DNA of 60,000 nucleotides from Adiantum capillus-veneris (GCA_014529385.2 CM043962.1:91382680-91442679); one strand, 5' to 3'. Shown: positions 19,331 to 31,064, counted from the first letter of the stretch. Notes: generated by a model not told the origin, from the letters alone. Numbers and translations: made by a program.

Positions 19331-20453
19331 GATGACATACCTTTTTTATTCCGAGAAAAAGATCCTTCTATTAGTTAATAAAACTGCCCATAGGGCTACA
19401 ACCATCTCTACAAGAGAGGGCTACAACAATCATGATGGGGAGACTCTCCCAATGAAAAAACAACATATGTACAATGAGGCTAAGTCAAGAGATGTGAGGA
19501 GGGTAAAGCCACACAGGTGGACGGTGGTGCCATCTGAGCACACCCTGGACTATGATGAAAAAAGGCCCAGGACGCCAGAGTCGAAGGAAAGCCTCTCTGT
19601 TGCTCCTGCTCCCGCATGTGGTCGGAGCTGCCCTCGAGTCTCTCAAATTGGCCTTTGAGAGTATGGATCAGCTCTAGCCAAAGATCTCGAACAGTCTCTG
19701 CTGGTGGTACAGGGCAAGCCTCGAAGATGCGGAAGCAGTGGGCCCACCATATGAACCATAGTGTCAGGCCGCTGATGAGCTCCCAAAACTCCTCTCTCTC
19801 ACTGCACCACTCCTGTGGAGTAAGCTCTGTAGCAGGCTGGAGTGTATGTCGACCCCCCTGCATCACTATCACCTTGCTGGTGGAGGATAGCTCAAATTGA
19901 AGTGCCGGGCCCATGAGAGTGGACCAAGCAGCTGCCCCCCAAATGTAGTGGCAAGCTGTGGAAAGAGTTGGCATCAGCCGAAGAACACGAAGCCACACCT
20001 GTTGTGCCAAAGGACAGTGACGCTGACTCTCCACAAGATGGTCACAAGCTGCACATGCAGCCGAGAGACCACTATGTACAAGCCAGCTCCCAACTGCTGT
20101 AGCTCGGTGTGCAACCAGCCACTAGAACAAAGTGACTTGCCTCGGTTGTCTGGAGTCCCACAACCTCTCCCAAAAAGCTGTCAAGAACTCAGCTGTGAGA
20201 CTCTCCTCTTGCCAATGAGGTGTTGTAGCAGGACGAGCCTCTCTCTGTGCTGCCACTATGTGACGTCCCAGTCGAACAGTGTACTGAAAGAAAGGGACAC
20301 CTGGATGGTCTGCTGAGGAGAAAGGGTCCCTCCAAAGCCACTCTCTAGGATCCCACTGCTCTCGTGCCAGTGGATAGCTCTTCCAAGCCCATAGTCTCCA
20401 GTGGCCAATCTCAAGAGCTGCTGGGTCGGGATCTATGACGCAAGTCCTCCCAC
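19331..20453 (-). pseudogene. LINE-A 3' part: zf-RVT-like region and 3' UTR
   Basis: On the minus strand this is the end of an L1-like LINE, with a poly-A tail seen as T residues at 19331-19336. Two frames carry the C-terminal region: RTCVIDPDPAALEIGHW to RQPRQVTLF (20523-20122) and CPLAQQVWLRVLRL to the ORF end (20034-19480). These match the plus-strand copy at 44430-46100. Frames shift between segments. The hAT element is inserted at 20454. Confidence 0.85.
20446..20453. repeat. hAT target-site duplication, left
   Basis: CCTCCCAC, repeated exactly at 24035-24042. Both lie in LINE-A sequence that is continuous in the other copy (near 44463-44475). Confidence 0.92.
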
Positions 20454-23400
20454 CAAGGTGGAAAGGTACGTAGTGTACGGTACGGTTTAGGTACGTACGG
20501 AACGTACTTCCGTACTGAACCAACCTTTAGGTATGTGATAGGTACGTACCATTTGTAAAAAAAGACAATTACACTAAATTTAAGTTCACAGACCTTTCAA
20601 AATTCAGCCTCATTAACAATGCAATGCTTAAAATGAACATATTGATCAAAAAACTCAATGACTCAAGATTCAATACTCAATGAGAAAACCAATGACCATA
20701 AATCATAAGACCAAATAATAACTACAAAGTTCAAACATCATGTCCATGGCATTAGCCAGAAGTGGGCATATACCATACAAATTGAATCAAGATCCAAAAC
20801 AAAGTATTGTGAAATACTACAATGCCATAATAACAATAAAAGTCTGCTGCAGCCTGTCCTCCAAAGCATGAAGTCACCAGTGTGCACTAAGACGTGCGGC
20901 CTCAAAAGTCTGTGTCAGATGCGGAAGATGAATCGTCGGTAGAGAGCAAGCCCCCATCATCAAGGACATTGCCCTCCTCATCAAACTCAGGGTCAGGCTC
21001 AACATATGTCAACTCTGGTACAAGCACCTCTGCACCACAAGCCTCCTCAGGCATATCAGCAATCTCTGCATGGATGAGCCGGACAGCTTCATTCGCTCGC
21101 CTGCGAATGGAGCGAATAGGAAGCTTCCCCCTGCGAATACTCTCTCGTCTCACAGTGTCTGGATCTCCTCCCACCGTGCGTAGAGGAAGGCTAAGAGCTC
21201 GTGCGCGTGATCTAGTCACACGACGATCCACGCTCTTGAGCTCTCTATGCAGCTCTCTGAGAATCTGCTCCTGCTCGTCTCTAATCTGTCGGTCCACCTC
21301 CTCTGGTCTAGGATCATCTACCATTTTCAGCTCTGTCGCATCAACCTGTTGAAGAGTAAAATAAAGTTAAACTGACTTATTTATGGCATATGCTTGCAGG
21401 TTGAGTTTACAGTGGCCAACATCAAGGTAATTACCTGTTTGGGTTGCCCCAAAGAATGGTAACTTCGCACGAGCCTCATGTTGGCTCTGCAATACACCAA
21501 CTTCTCCAACTGAGAAGTGCTAAGGCGATTTCGAATCTTCGTGTGTATGAGAGAGTAAGCACTCCAATTGCGCTCACATGCTCCAGCCGAGCAATCCTGC
21601 TCAGTGATCAAGCAAGAGCGCAATCATCAGCAAGAGAGTGACAAGTGTCAAGTAATATAAAGATGAAGTTAGAAGTTTAAAATGATATATACAATGTAAT
21701 CATGGATGGCAGTTTCCTAACCTGGGAAAGGATACGAAGAGCAATGTGAGAGGTTGGGAAGACCAACTCTCCCATACGAGTGCCACCACGTCAAAGGATA
21801 CTTTGTGGCTTCCTTCCTCAAAGAAATTGCTCTCGTGAAAGAAGCGCCAATGCCATTCATGTAGTTGGTGAATTCCTTGTCTATCCCAAGCTGATCATCC
21901 TCTGAAAACATGAGTCCAACATACTCTGATTGTTTTGTGCTAAGCAAGGTATCACTCCATAGCTCTGGCGACCTGTAGAGAGGATGAAGCATGGCAGCCA
22001 TCGCATGTATGGGACAGCTCATGAAAGTCCAGCGGCTCTCAACACATCCCAATAAATCTGATCGGCTAAAATATCAAAACAACTTGTCAATACAAGTTAA
22101 CTGTTATAACTTAGACTTGATGGTTAAAATAGACAAGTTACAACCATTAGAACATGAGGAACCCTTACCGATCAATAGTCAACAGATCGCATTTGGAAAC
22201 GTGGTCTTTCATGTGCATAAACAGATGATAAACTAGTCCCAAGGTCGATCCCTCCATATCCATCAATCGAAGGAGGACGTAGACTGGCTTGAGTGCCACT
22301 GAAAGAGCGTGCACTTCCTGCCAAAAGCTCTCATCAAGGATCCGCCTCTGCAAGTATTTTGTAGATTCATCTTGCGATCTTGACATGCCTCGCCATTTTG
22401 GATCCACCATTGTCTGTAGTAGTGGATCTCTAAGTTTGTAGAGCCTCTGTAAAACCAAGTAAATGTAGGCAAACCTGGTTTTTGAAGGTCGAACCATATC
22501 CAAAGTGCTATGGCTGCGGAAGATAGCAAGAGCCTGATGTTTCTTGCGAAAGAATGTGGTGACCTTGACTACATCTGCAACTATGGGCTGCACCCATGAA
22601 AGTTTGCCAATATCCTCCATGAGCAAATCCAAACAATGTGCAGCACATGGAGTCCACACTATGCCAGGAAAATGTTGCTCCACCATAAATCCCATTGCCT
22701 TGCAATTAGCTGCATTATCTGTCACCACCTGCACAACATTCTCCTTGCCAACCTCCTCTATGGCTGTTTTGATGTGACCAAAAATAAACTCAGCCGTGAT
22801 CTTTTCCCCTAGTTTTCCTGCATCCACAACACGCAAGAAATAGGTGCCCAAAGCAGAAGACACAAGAATATTGATTATGTGTCGTCTGCGTATGTCTGCC
22901 CAACCATCTGAGATAATGGTGCATCCAAACTCCTTCCATCCAGCTTTCACAGGCGTAAGCGCCTTGTCAATTAAGGCCTTTTGTTCATCTAACATAGTGG
23001 TGCGCATCTTTGTGTAATCAAGACCTGTCCATGTCTGAGTAGGCCCCACCTGTGCAATGGCTTTTACCATTCTTTTCCACTGATCTGCGCGCAAAACATT
23101 GAAAGATATGTTGCACTCAATAAGAGTGCGACATATCTCCATCTCTGCCACCCTCTGACGCTCTTTCACCCAAGCCTGAGAAGAGATGCGACTAGGCAAA
23201 GTGGTCTGCGTTGATGTTTCAGATGTACCTTTTTCACGTGGCAAGGAATCCTCACCTTCACCACCAACACGTGCTCTCTTCTTGGAAGTAGGGGGTTGCA
23301 TGGAGGCCGAACCTCCTCCAACCTCTGTCTCCGCACCTAAAGACTCCAGCTCTCCAACAAAAGCATCATGTAAAGCATCCTGTGTGCTGGGAGCACCTCT

Positions 23401-24034
23401 CAAAGCAGGAGCACCAACAGGATAATACTCTTGAATAAGCTGCTCCCTCAAAGGTGGTGGTATTTTCTCACATGCACCAATCTGATCAGTGCACCCGATG
23501 CCTGTCAAGTGCTTTTTGACTCGCGTAATAGTGTTGGTGTATTGGTCCCCACAATACTTGCATTGCCATAAGCGTGTACCAGAACCTTGCTGAGAAGTGG
23601 TCGTGATGATCCTCAAAACATTGGTGTGGAGCGACCGGTTGGGGTTGGTTTTACGCGGCATAATGAATCCTGCACATTGCAAATGCAAAAGAGTGCACGC
23701 ACATGAGAAGTACGGAGTGCGAGAGAAGAGTACGGAGTGCATGGTGGCAGAAGCAGTACCTTTTCACGCGCGTAGCTCGGCTCTACAGGACTCTGTGCAC
23801 TGCTCTGCAGACTTCTCTGTAACAGAACAGAGACTCTTTTGCTACAGTGGTCGATTAAAAAAGCCTAAGGCTTCCCCCCTTCACACTAATAAGCCTAACT
23901 GGAAGCGCTCCCTAGCGAAATTTGTCCGAGCAAAAAACGCCCAATTTTTTTTTTTATGCCGTACTGTACCGTATGGTACGTACTGTACCGTACCGTACGG
24001 AAAGGTACCGTACGTACGTACGGATTCTACTCTG
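20454..24034 (-). mobile_element. hAT-superfamily DNA transposon (3581 bp)
   Basis: Bounded by the perfect 8-bp duplication CCTCCCAC. Termini CAAGGTGGAAAGGTACG (left) and CAGAGTAGAATCCGTACG (right, reverse complement) form short imperfect inverted repeats of hAT type. Both subterminal regions (about 20460-20545 and 23955-24025) are crowded with GTACGG/CCGTAC words, likely transposase binding sites. It codes on the minus strand for a four-exon transposase. It splits LINE-A. Confidence 0.94.
20902..23661 (-). pseudogene. hAT transposase, four exons, one frameshift
   Basis: Start is the ATG at 23661 (MPRKTNPNRS). Exon 1 (23661-22169): BED zinc finger (LWQCKYCGDQYT, then HLTGIGC), then a DUF659-type core with CTIISDGWAD, VVQVVTDNAANCKAMGF and WTPCAAHCLDLLMEDIG. 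GT-AG introns then fit exon 2 (22035-21722, RRWTFMSCPIHAMAAMLHP), exon 3 (21596-21435, the dimerisation motif CSAGACERNWSAYSLIHTKI) and exon 4 (21345-20902, acidic C-terminus). Splicing restores the frame at each junction. One single-base frameshift lies near 21770, between WWHSYG and the expected SHIALRILSQ in exon 2, so this copy is probably inactive. The enzyme would cut and reinsert the element in the nucleus. Confidence 0.9.
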
Positions 24035-24042
24035 CCTCCCAC
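24035..24042. repeat. hAT target-site duplication, right
   Basis: CCTCCCAC, identical to 20446-20453. Confidence 0.92.
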
Positions 24043-24690
24043 AGATGCCCACCACTCGGATCCTTTGAAAACAACACTCTTCCACCTGTGGGGCCTCTAC
24101 TGCAACTCGGTGTAAGCGTCCCTCACCCTGTAGCTCGAAAAACAGGGAGGGTATAGTCTCTGAGCAAGCCCGAACTGAGATGAGAACCTCCAGTCGCGTG
24201 AAGGCCCTCATCCATCTGGGCACTTGACTCAAGAGGTGTGAGCCACTCAGATGGTACTGCCTCTGAGATGTCCTGACACATGCTCTGCACCCCTCTCATG
24301 CCCTATAGTTGAATGCCCTAAAGCTCCTCTGACAAGCCTAAAAACTGTAGCCAGTCACCTAAAGTGCGTGCTGGACCCTCTGCCATGGGACCCCAGGAAA
24401 CATGAGGCCGACTACCAACCAAGTGGCCTCTCTTAGTGCTAACCATGGGGTTTCAAACAAGGGTTGTCGCATGCGCTCCTCCGTGCAAGTAGGCTGACGC
24501 TGCTCCAGGCCTCTCCGTAGTTGCTCTCAAGATCGGAGCAGACTCACAACGAAGCGGTCCTCTAGTCTCCTGCTCAAGCCAACTCTGTGCATCTTTGTGA
24601 AAATCCATCTAGTCGAGGGTCGCCAAGGGCCTCCAGAGGCACCCTAGCACTAAGCCGCTGAAGCAAGAACTCCTTCCAGGGGTCCTCTCT
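24043..24690 (-). pseudogene. LINE-A middle part, reverse transcriptase missing
   Basis: Matches (reverse complement) the plus-strand LINE-A at about 43970-44440, i.e. sequence downstream of the RT. At about 24690 it changes directly into endonuclease sequence. The RT domain that should lie between is absent, so this copy has a large internal deletion. Confidence 0.75.
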
Positions 24691-25221
24691 ATGCACCATT
24701 GCTCTGCCTACGGCAGAGACAATCTGAGATCAAAACTCTGCACGTGCACTTGCCACATTGGGCGCATAGATGTTCAAGAAGCCCACGAGACAACCCTGAA
24801 CCTGCATAGTGATCCACTGAGCCCTGCCTGGCACAATAATCCATCTGCCCACAATGGCCTGCTACAAAGAATCCGCAATAGTCATACATACCCCGCCCTC
24901 GATGCCTCCAAGTCTTAATGCAGCTGACCAAAAAGTCTCATATCGTCCACGCAAAAGCTGACCACAACATCTAATGCGGCTCTCACACAAATGATGCTCC
25001 CGTACCATAAGAAGGTCAATCTCTCCTCCCAAAAGGCATCGCTGAAGCTCCTGACGGAGTCGGCCCCTCTGACGCTGAAATTGGGGCCCACCTAATCCCT
25101 GTACGTTGCATGGGACGATCCTCATTGGGAGCGAGAGAGAAATGATGCTGCCGCAGCAGCTAACCGTGCTATCTTCGAGGCAGGCTTGGATGGGGAGTAA
25201 TTTGCATCCGAGCGTCGTCAA
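24691..25221 (-). pseudogene. LINE-A endonuclease (APE-like)
   Basis: Minus-strand reading MRIVPCNVQGLGGPQFQRQR, then IDLLMVREHHLCESRI, WSAALRLGGIEGGVCM, and in another frame GCLVGFLNIYAPNVASARAE. NVQGLG and FLNIYAP are hallmarks of the exo-endo-phosphatase domain of L1-like LINEs that nicks target DNA. A frameshift near 24870 and the truncation at about 24691 disable it. Confidence 0.8.
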
Positions 25222-26935
25222 GATAGGTGTGACTGCAAAGAGTGTCTAGCCCAAGCCCAAGTAGACCGAGCCGTGCGTAAAGCAACCTCCTCTGTCCAGG
25301 AGTCCTCATGTATGTGTATATAGCATGGCGGGCTCTGCGTGTCAGCAAAGAAGTGAACCACAATGTGTCTACATCCTGCTGCGTTTGGAGGTGTGAGAGA
25401 AAACTTGGCCAATGGCCAAAGAGTCTGAAGCAAGTCTGTAACCCCTAGGTCTCCCATGTGATGAGGGAACTCTAGGTCTTGTGTTTGCAGCCACTCCAAC
25501 ATTGAGTCTATAGTCCACTCAGCTTGGTTCGTGCCGCATAGGGGAAAAGAGAAGCCAACCGCTGAGTCCAAGGCCTCTATCCCCCTAGTTGCAAGGAACA
25601 ATACATGAACTCTGAAGCAGGTTGACTCAAGGTCTGGTGAGGGGTTGCCGAGAAACCGTGTGAAGTCGTAGGTAAAAAAATCCCGACGATGACGAATGTC
25701 GAAGCTCGTCAGACCACGAGGAACTGTTGCAAAGGGAGACGTCTGCACCAGAAGAGGGGGTCGCAAGAAAGGCTGTCCCTCTCTCGCCAAGCAACTCGTG
25801 GCAAAGGCGCTGCTAAGAGATCTCCTAGCAGCCGAGGAAGGCCCTGCCCTTGGGACGGCTGCAGGACTGGAGCGGGAGGAGGTGAGGGAGCAGGGGGAAA
25901 AGGGGGAGAGGGGAGGCGAGGGGGATCGGCAAAGGTAGGAGGGCGAGATGGAGAGGCAAAGGGAGGAGGAGGAGGGGGGGGGCAGGGGACGGAAGAGGGG
26001 GGGAACTTGAGAGGAGGAGGCACTGTCGAGGGTGAGGCTGAGGCGGAGGCTAGAGCAGGGACCTTGTCCTGCTGAAGCAGGTCGAATCCGTTCCCCATGG
26101 GAACCCACTGCTGTTGGGCAGGAGCCTGAGGACCACTCTGAGTGCCAGGCTGGCGCGGTGGCCCCTGCCGACATTGACCACGAACCTGCCTGCGAGCCCT
26201 CCTCCGCTTGAGTCCCAGGCTCGGAGGGTGGCTTTGCCTGCGAGGGCTGGGCTTGTGGTGTAGGTCGGGGTCTCCTCCGTGGACAAACCTTCACAAGATG
26301 GCCCATTTGTCGACAAATGAAATACTGATTCGGGAAGCCCGAATACTCCACGCTCTGTCGGAACCAACCCCCACTCCCTCAAGGAGGATGACTTTCGGGA
26401 GAGTGTGGGTGTCCCTAACCAGAACACGTACTGAGGGAATGCCGGCCGCCTTGTCAGCTATTGAGGCTACCGTGCGAGGTGTCTCCAGGACAGTCCCAAT
26501 GTCTGAGCCTATCCTGGATAAAAGTGGTAGTACTCCCTCCTCAAACCAGGAAAGCAAACGGAGATGGGAAGGTCTACCTCCTCTACCAGAACATCTGAAG
26601 CTTGGTCAAAACAATGTCTCCACTGTCGAAAGTGGGCTCGAACTGCTTGGATGGTCAAGGGGCTCATCGCGATGACCTTGGACGCCATCTCGGAGGTCTC
26701 AAACTCTATCTGAGTAGCCGCGTCCGAGGAACCGAACATCCAAGATCTTGCCCACCTCTGCGAGAAGGCGGGCCTGGAGAAGATCACGCAGCTCTCCTCT
26801 GCTGGGTCTGGTGCCGACGGAAGTAGGGCAGATGCACAGGTCTATTCCAGTCAACTGGTTTGACCTTACATTGGAGCGATAATACCTTTCTAGCACACAA
26901 GTGTTGGTAATAAAAAGTGCAAGTTCCATTCTAGA
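25218..26935 (-). pseudogene. LINE-A ORF1 (gag-like, zinc knuckle)
   Basis: A chain of minus-strand frames. The upstream part carries MASKVIAMSPLTIQAVRAHF and EVDLPISVCFPGL, resembling the DUF4283-type N-terminal region of plant LINE ORF1. Next comes a knuckle-like YFICRQMGHLVKVCPRRR, then a Pro/Ser-rich linker (about 26100-25800) and a C-terminal region ending in WARHSLQSHLS. The first Cys of the expected CCHC is Tyr. At least two frame changes separate the parts. ORF1 proteins bind LINE RNA. The 5' end of the element is not resolved. Confidence 0.65.
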
Positions 26936-28790
26936 AAAACGTGTTGCAGTAAAGTTTTAGAAGTGATAATGTACACCCTTCTGAAAATTTTTGCAACTTG
27001 CTTCCAAGGCTAGAGTGGAACCAAATCAATCAAATCCATTATGCGTCGTGGGGTAAAGTTGGACATATAATTGGGAGTTACATTGAAATGCTAAGTAGAT
27101 TTCCCCATCCATGCAATTTCTTATGTCACCATCGCAGGCCAGCCTTGTTACTTCAAATACATTTGATTATTGTGCATGAGAGTATTCTGCATGGTTTAAG
27201 AATTCACATATTTCTTGTTCTAAGACATTGAACAATGTAGAATAAATGACACATGACATTAGTATTGTAGTGTGTGCTAAAGCTGAAAATGTGCTTATTT
27301 TCATGACGTTAAGTGTCCTGTTATTACAGGAGTAGAGGTGTTACTTAAGCTGAAACACAAACGACATCACGATCATAAGGTTTGGGAGCACAAGAAATAT
27401 AAACATGAGAATGAGCATTTTCTCTAAGCTAACAGAGAAAACATATTATATTATTAGCCAGGCAGGCAGCCTATACTGCCAACTATTTTTCTTTCTCCAT
27501 CTTGAAGGGGCGCTCTCTTGAAGCTGGTAGAAGGATTCATGTCTTCATTGCATTGTGTTATGCTCATGTGAATCTGGTCGTACTGGCCCTCTAAAGTGCG
27601 AAGCAGCTCACATATTCATGGGCTTCACAATTGCATTTGGAGTTAGAATCCTATTGTTAATGATTGGAGTAGTTCTTCCTCAAGAATGATTAAGCTTGTA
27701 CTATATTGTAATGGTTTTAAAAAAATGAGTACACCTTCATTGTTTTTAATCTTTAAACTGGTTTTACTTATACTTTAAGTTTTAAGGAAGTGAGTACCCC
27801 TTCATTGTTTTAAATCTTTCAACTGGTTTTACTTGTACTTTAAGTTTTAAGGAAGTGAGTACCTCTTCATTGTTTTTAATCTTTAAACTGGTTTTATTTA
27901 TACGTTAAGTTGCTACAAGAATTTTGCACCTATTTCTTGGGTGTAGCTGCTTTTGGTGTACACTTTTGTCACCTTTACACGGTATTTGTAGCCTAAGTAT
28001 TTCTGGCCTAATGTAGCATCTTGAAAATGTTTATAAAAGGATGCTGTGGTTAGCATGTTAAGAAGACTTTATATGTTGTGACAAGCTTTGTAATGAGGTG
28101 TTCTTCTCTTGCATGAAACACATTGGGGATTTGAATGCTGATGGTTGCCTTGGAAATATTTCTAGGCATCCGCATACTGGAGGATGCTTCTTCTGATCTG
28201 GTTTGGCTCTGAAAAACTTTAATGGTCTAGTTTGTTTTCTAAACGCTCATTCATATTCTTCGATGCACTTGAAGTTCTTTTATGTTTATGGCATTCGTAT
28301 AATATTTTTATTCATTACATCTTTGGGTGATGTCTTTTAACAGTTATTTCGATTTGTCATTTAGATGTCTTTTTCGAATTGTTTATGACACAATGTTTGG
28401 TGATCCATTATTTGCTTCTAGGTGACTCTTTCACAATATTTTGCGTCTTATTGTGCAATAAGTGTAGACAGCTGGTGAAAACATTCCAAGAGCATTGCTT
28501 GGTATAGACTTGTGATCTTGATATCTGAAAAGCTGAACAGTTGTCTTAAAATGGATGGCTCAGTACCCTTGAATTCTCCATGTGTTGGAATCCTGGACTA
28601 GGCTGCACAAACAATGTCCTCTCATCCATGTCACACACTGAGCAATGTGGTTGCTCTTTTTACATGCTTCAAACTGTTTGACATCTTAGTGTTTATAAAA
28701 AGAAACTCGATTGTTATTTTTGAAACCCAAGCTGAATAACAAATACAGTCAAAGAGCATTGATTGGTGTTGCTTTTATGTACAGACAGAC
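26936..28790. other. AT-rich non-coding stretch
   Basis: I see no recognisable gene or TE domain here apart from the tandem repeat at 27726-27910. A START exon pair follows on the plus strand, so part of this may be intron of a former host gene. Confidence 0.4.
27726..27910. repeat. Three tandem copies of a 65-bp unit
   Basis: TGAGTACMCCTTCATTG starts at 27726, 27791 and 27856. Each is followed by TTTAATCTT or a close variant and AACTGGTTTTA. Confidence 0.9.
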
Positions 28791-28796
28791 AAACTT

Positions 28797-29074
28797 GTGA
28801 TTTTAAAATCTGAGGGAGTTATAGAAGCTTCATCTGATGCAATATTTGAAATGCTAATGGACATTTCACATCCATCTCGGAAAGAGTAAGGATCTTGGAA
28901 TAGTGTGAATGCTTATAGTTTTGTGCAGGACATCTTTAAAAACTTATGAGCTTGATATTCTTCTGACTTTTGAAATAGGTGGGACATCCTGACAGGTGAT
29001 CTGAAGCTTGTACAGGAGATGAATGGGCATTGTGATGTTGTCTATGGGACCTTTGATCCTAAATATCTGAGGAA
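28797..29074 (+). pseudogene. START-domain exon pair, EDR2-like host gene fragment
   Basis: Exon A (about 28797-28888) follows an acceptor TGTACAG and reads LVILKSEGVIEASSDAIFEM, then LMDISHPSRK. A donor GTAAGG follows; the intron ends GAAATAG at about 28977. Exon B continues in frame EWDILTGDLKLVQEMNGHCD, then VVYGTFDPKYLRK. The EWD-TGDL and VVYGTFDP order matches the START lipid-binding domain of plant EDR2-like proteins (PH-START-DUF1336), as I know the family. Upstream PH and downstream START exons are not found. It could be the remains of a host gene broken by TEs or a captured piece. No stop interrupts the two exons. Confidence 0.65.
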
Positions 29075-29221
29075 GTGTGTGAGAGTCCTTATTCTGTTTC
29101 TACTGTTACAAAGCCAATGATAATGGTGGCATCATGCATTCATATAAACTTTGAGTCTTTTTGAGATATCTATGTTTTGATCTTTCTATTTTCACTGTAA
29201 ATAGTGTGATTCTTTTGGTCT

Positions 29222-29370
29222 CTTAGGATCCTGGAGATGAGGCCCTTAATGCACACATCTTTGAACAGGGAACTTCTTTAGTAACATCTGCCTGTGCGAG
29301 TGTTTGCACTCCCAAGTGTAACAATTGTGGAGGAGAGAAAATGACCTGCAAAGAAAAATCACTCGAATAG
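29222..29370 (+). other. Possible Cys-rich exon, function unknown
   Basis: After an acceptor-like CTCTTAG an open frame reads DPGDEALNAHIFEQGTSLVT, then SACASVCTPKCNNCGGEKMT, ending in TAG. It lies 150 bp beyond the START exon pair, but its sequence does not match the next expected START exon. It may be chance. Confidence 0.2.
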
Positions 29371-30100
29371 GCGTCTGTGTAATTGCAACTCAGGGCAAGG
29401 CACTGTAAGTGTTGCAATAGGAGAAGTAACACCTGCATGATGAGCACCCGAGTTTTCTGATTCTTCCTCAGCCAAATAATTAGGATGGTTGGAGAACTTT
29501 CCGCATGCTCAGATGGAGAACTATTTTGGAGAGTTTCTACCATGCTGGCACGTATAGTAGGCGAGCGTGGTTGAGAGAGGGTGAGGACTGACGAGCCAAA
29601 GCAAGGTGTGGGAGTGGTTGAAAGGGAAAAGGGGAGGGTCTCCTTGGATGAGGGAGGAGGAGAGGATCAAGAAAAAGTAGAGGAGTCTAGACGGGGGCGG
29701 TGATGCAGGAACAATAGTGTTCATCAATGCCAACAACTGCAACTGCAACTTCCGACAGATTTCCCATCGAGAGAAATGATCATGGCAGTAGAAGAATGGA
29801 AAATGAGGACAGAAAGTGTATCCTACATCGATACTGAAGTGGTAGTGATAACAGATACAGTGACTATGTAGATACCTAAATAATAGGCAGAGGCATAAAG
29901 AGTACTGCAAACCCACAAATTCAGAATAAACACAAAGTTATCTACTTACGACATGATCATCAGAATGTATATTGTAGAACAAAGAAACCTAGGGCATTAT
30001 ATTGACCGACTAGTGTATGAAGTAATGGATGCACTTATGCAATCTGCTAGAATACAGGGGCAGACGGCAATGACGGAGAGGGAAAGCAGGGAAGCTTTAG
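29371..30100. other. Non-coding stretch
   Basis: No domain recognised on either strand; short frames only. Confidence 0.35.
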
Positions 30101-30103
30101 AGA

Positions 30104-30334
30104 TTAGAGGGGAGAAGGGAGGGAGTAACTGGAATTGGTACATTGTACTTCTCAAATCCTAATGTAAACATGTCACATACTGTACTGTTAGAGGGGAGAG
30201 GGGAGGGAGTAGCTGGAATTGGTACATTGTACTTCTCAAATCCTAATGTAAACATGAGACATACTGTACTGTTAGAGGGGAGAGTAGCTGGAATTGGGGC
30301 TCAAATCCTAATGTAAACATGAGACTACTGTACT
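30104..30334. repeat. Three tandem copies of an 84-bp unit
   Basis: Units start at TTAGAGGGGAG at 30104, 30188 and 30272 and contain AGCTGGAATTGG and CTCAAATCCTAATGTAAAC. The third copy has small deletions. Confidence 0.9.
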
Positions 30335-30384
30335 GAATCCGTGTCCTTGTCTCACATTAGTGGAGCTTCCGATAGAGTAGAGCT

Positions 30385-30880
30385 GGTCAAGGAGAGGGAT
30401 CATAATAAATCCTAAGCCGAGAACCCTGCACAAGTGGTAACCTTTGACCTCCCAGAGTTTCGATTTGAGCTGCCCCTTGAGGTAGAATGTTTGCTACAAT
30501 GAAAGGTCCTTGCCAAACCATAACCATCATTTTAGCAAGGGCCCCTTTCCAAACCTCAGACTTTGTAAATGACCGTCATGGCAAGCTTTCTGATGAAGTT
30601 GTTCAAATTAAAGAGCTTTCTGAACCGTGCCGACTTGAGGAGAACTTGCTTTGAATTCGAAAGGAGCAATAGCCTCCAGACCAAAGGCTATCAGAATGGT
30701 GTGTGTTGTGTAATTGCCTTGAATGATGTGCAATAAGCCCACGTAGTACCTAGGATAGCTTGTGCCCAATATGTTGGGTGCAGATGACAGGCCTTCCTCG
30801 GTAAAGCAATTAAAACCTTATTGGTACTCTCAACCTGCCCATTGTCCCTTGGATAGTACAGTCTTTGGGGCCAGTGCCGT
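30385..30880 (-). pseudogene. Ty3 integrase C-terminal remnant
   Basis: Read on the minus strand: YYPRDNGQVESTNKVLIALP, then HPTYWAQAILGTTWAYCTSF, and shifted frames with IAPFEFKASSPQVGTVQKAL and KGPLLKWW. NGQVESTNKVL contains the integrase catalytic Glu context and the rest follows Ty3 integrase order. Stops and frameshifts are frequent. Confidence 0.7.
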
Positions 30881-30947
30881 CTAGGTGGAGAACTCTGTCA
30901 CTCCGTATGTTGCATAGATTCTCTCTCTCTCTCTCTCTCTCTTTTCT

Positions 30948-31064
30948 TTTCTAGTTCTTTTGTACCCAGACATGGTATTAGATTCAGTATTTTGTAACTG
31001 ATTGGTCTCATAGGTCATTTTGGCCTTTTGAAGACGTTAATATAACATTTCATTTCATTTCATT

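Noticed and set aside
23662-23742. Upstream extension of the hAT transposase to 23742
   Set aside because: The extra 27 residues have no BED-family character; MPRKTNPNRS at 23661 is the better start.
25689-26098. Gly/Arg- and Pro-rich ORFs of 80-129 codons
   Set aside because: Low-complexity readings opposite or out of frame to the LINE-A ORF1 linker.
26940-26980. Possible LINE-A target duplication (GATAATGTACACC near 26961 against GATGACATACC near 19327)
   Set aside because: Mismatched and the LINE-A 5' end is undefined, so no duplication can be claimed.
30104-30334. Repeat arrays considered as CRISPR
   Set aside because: Units are directly tandem, without unique spacers, in a eukaryotic context; the same holds for 27726-27910.
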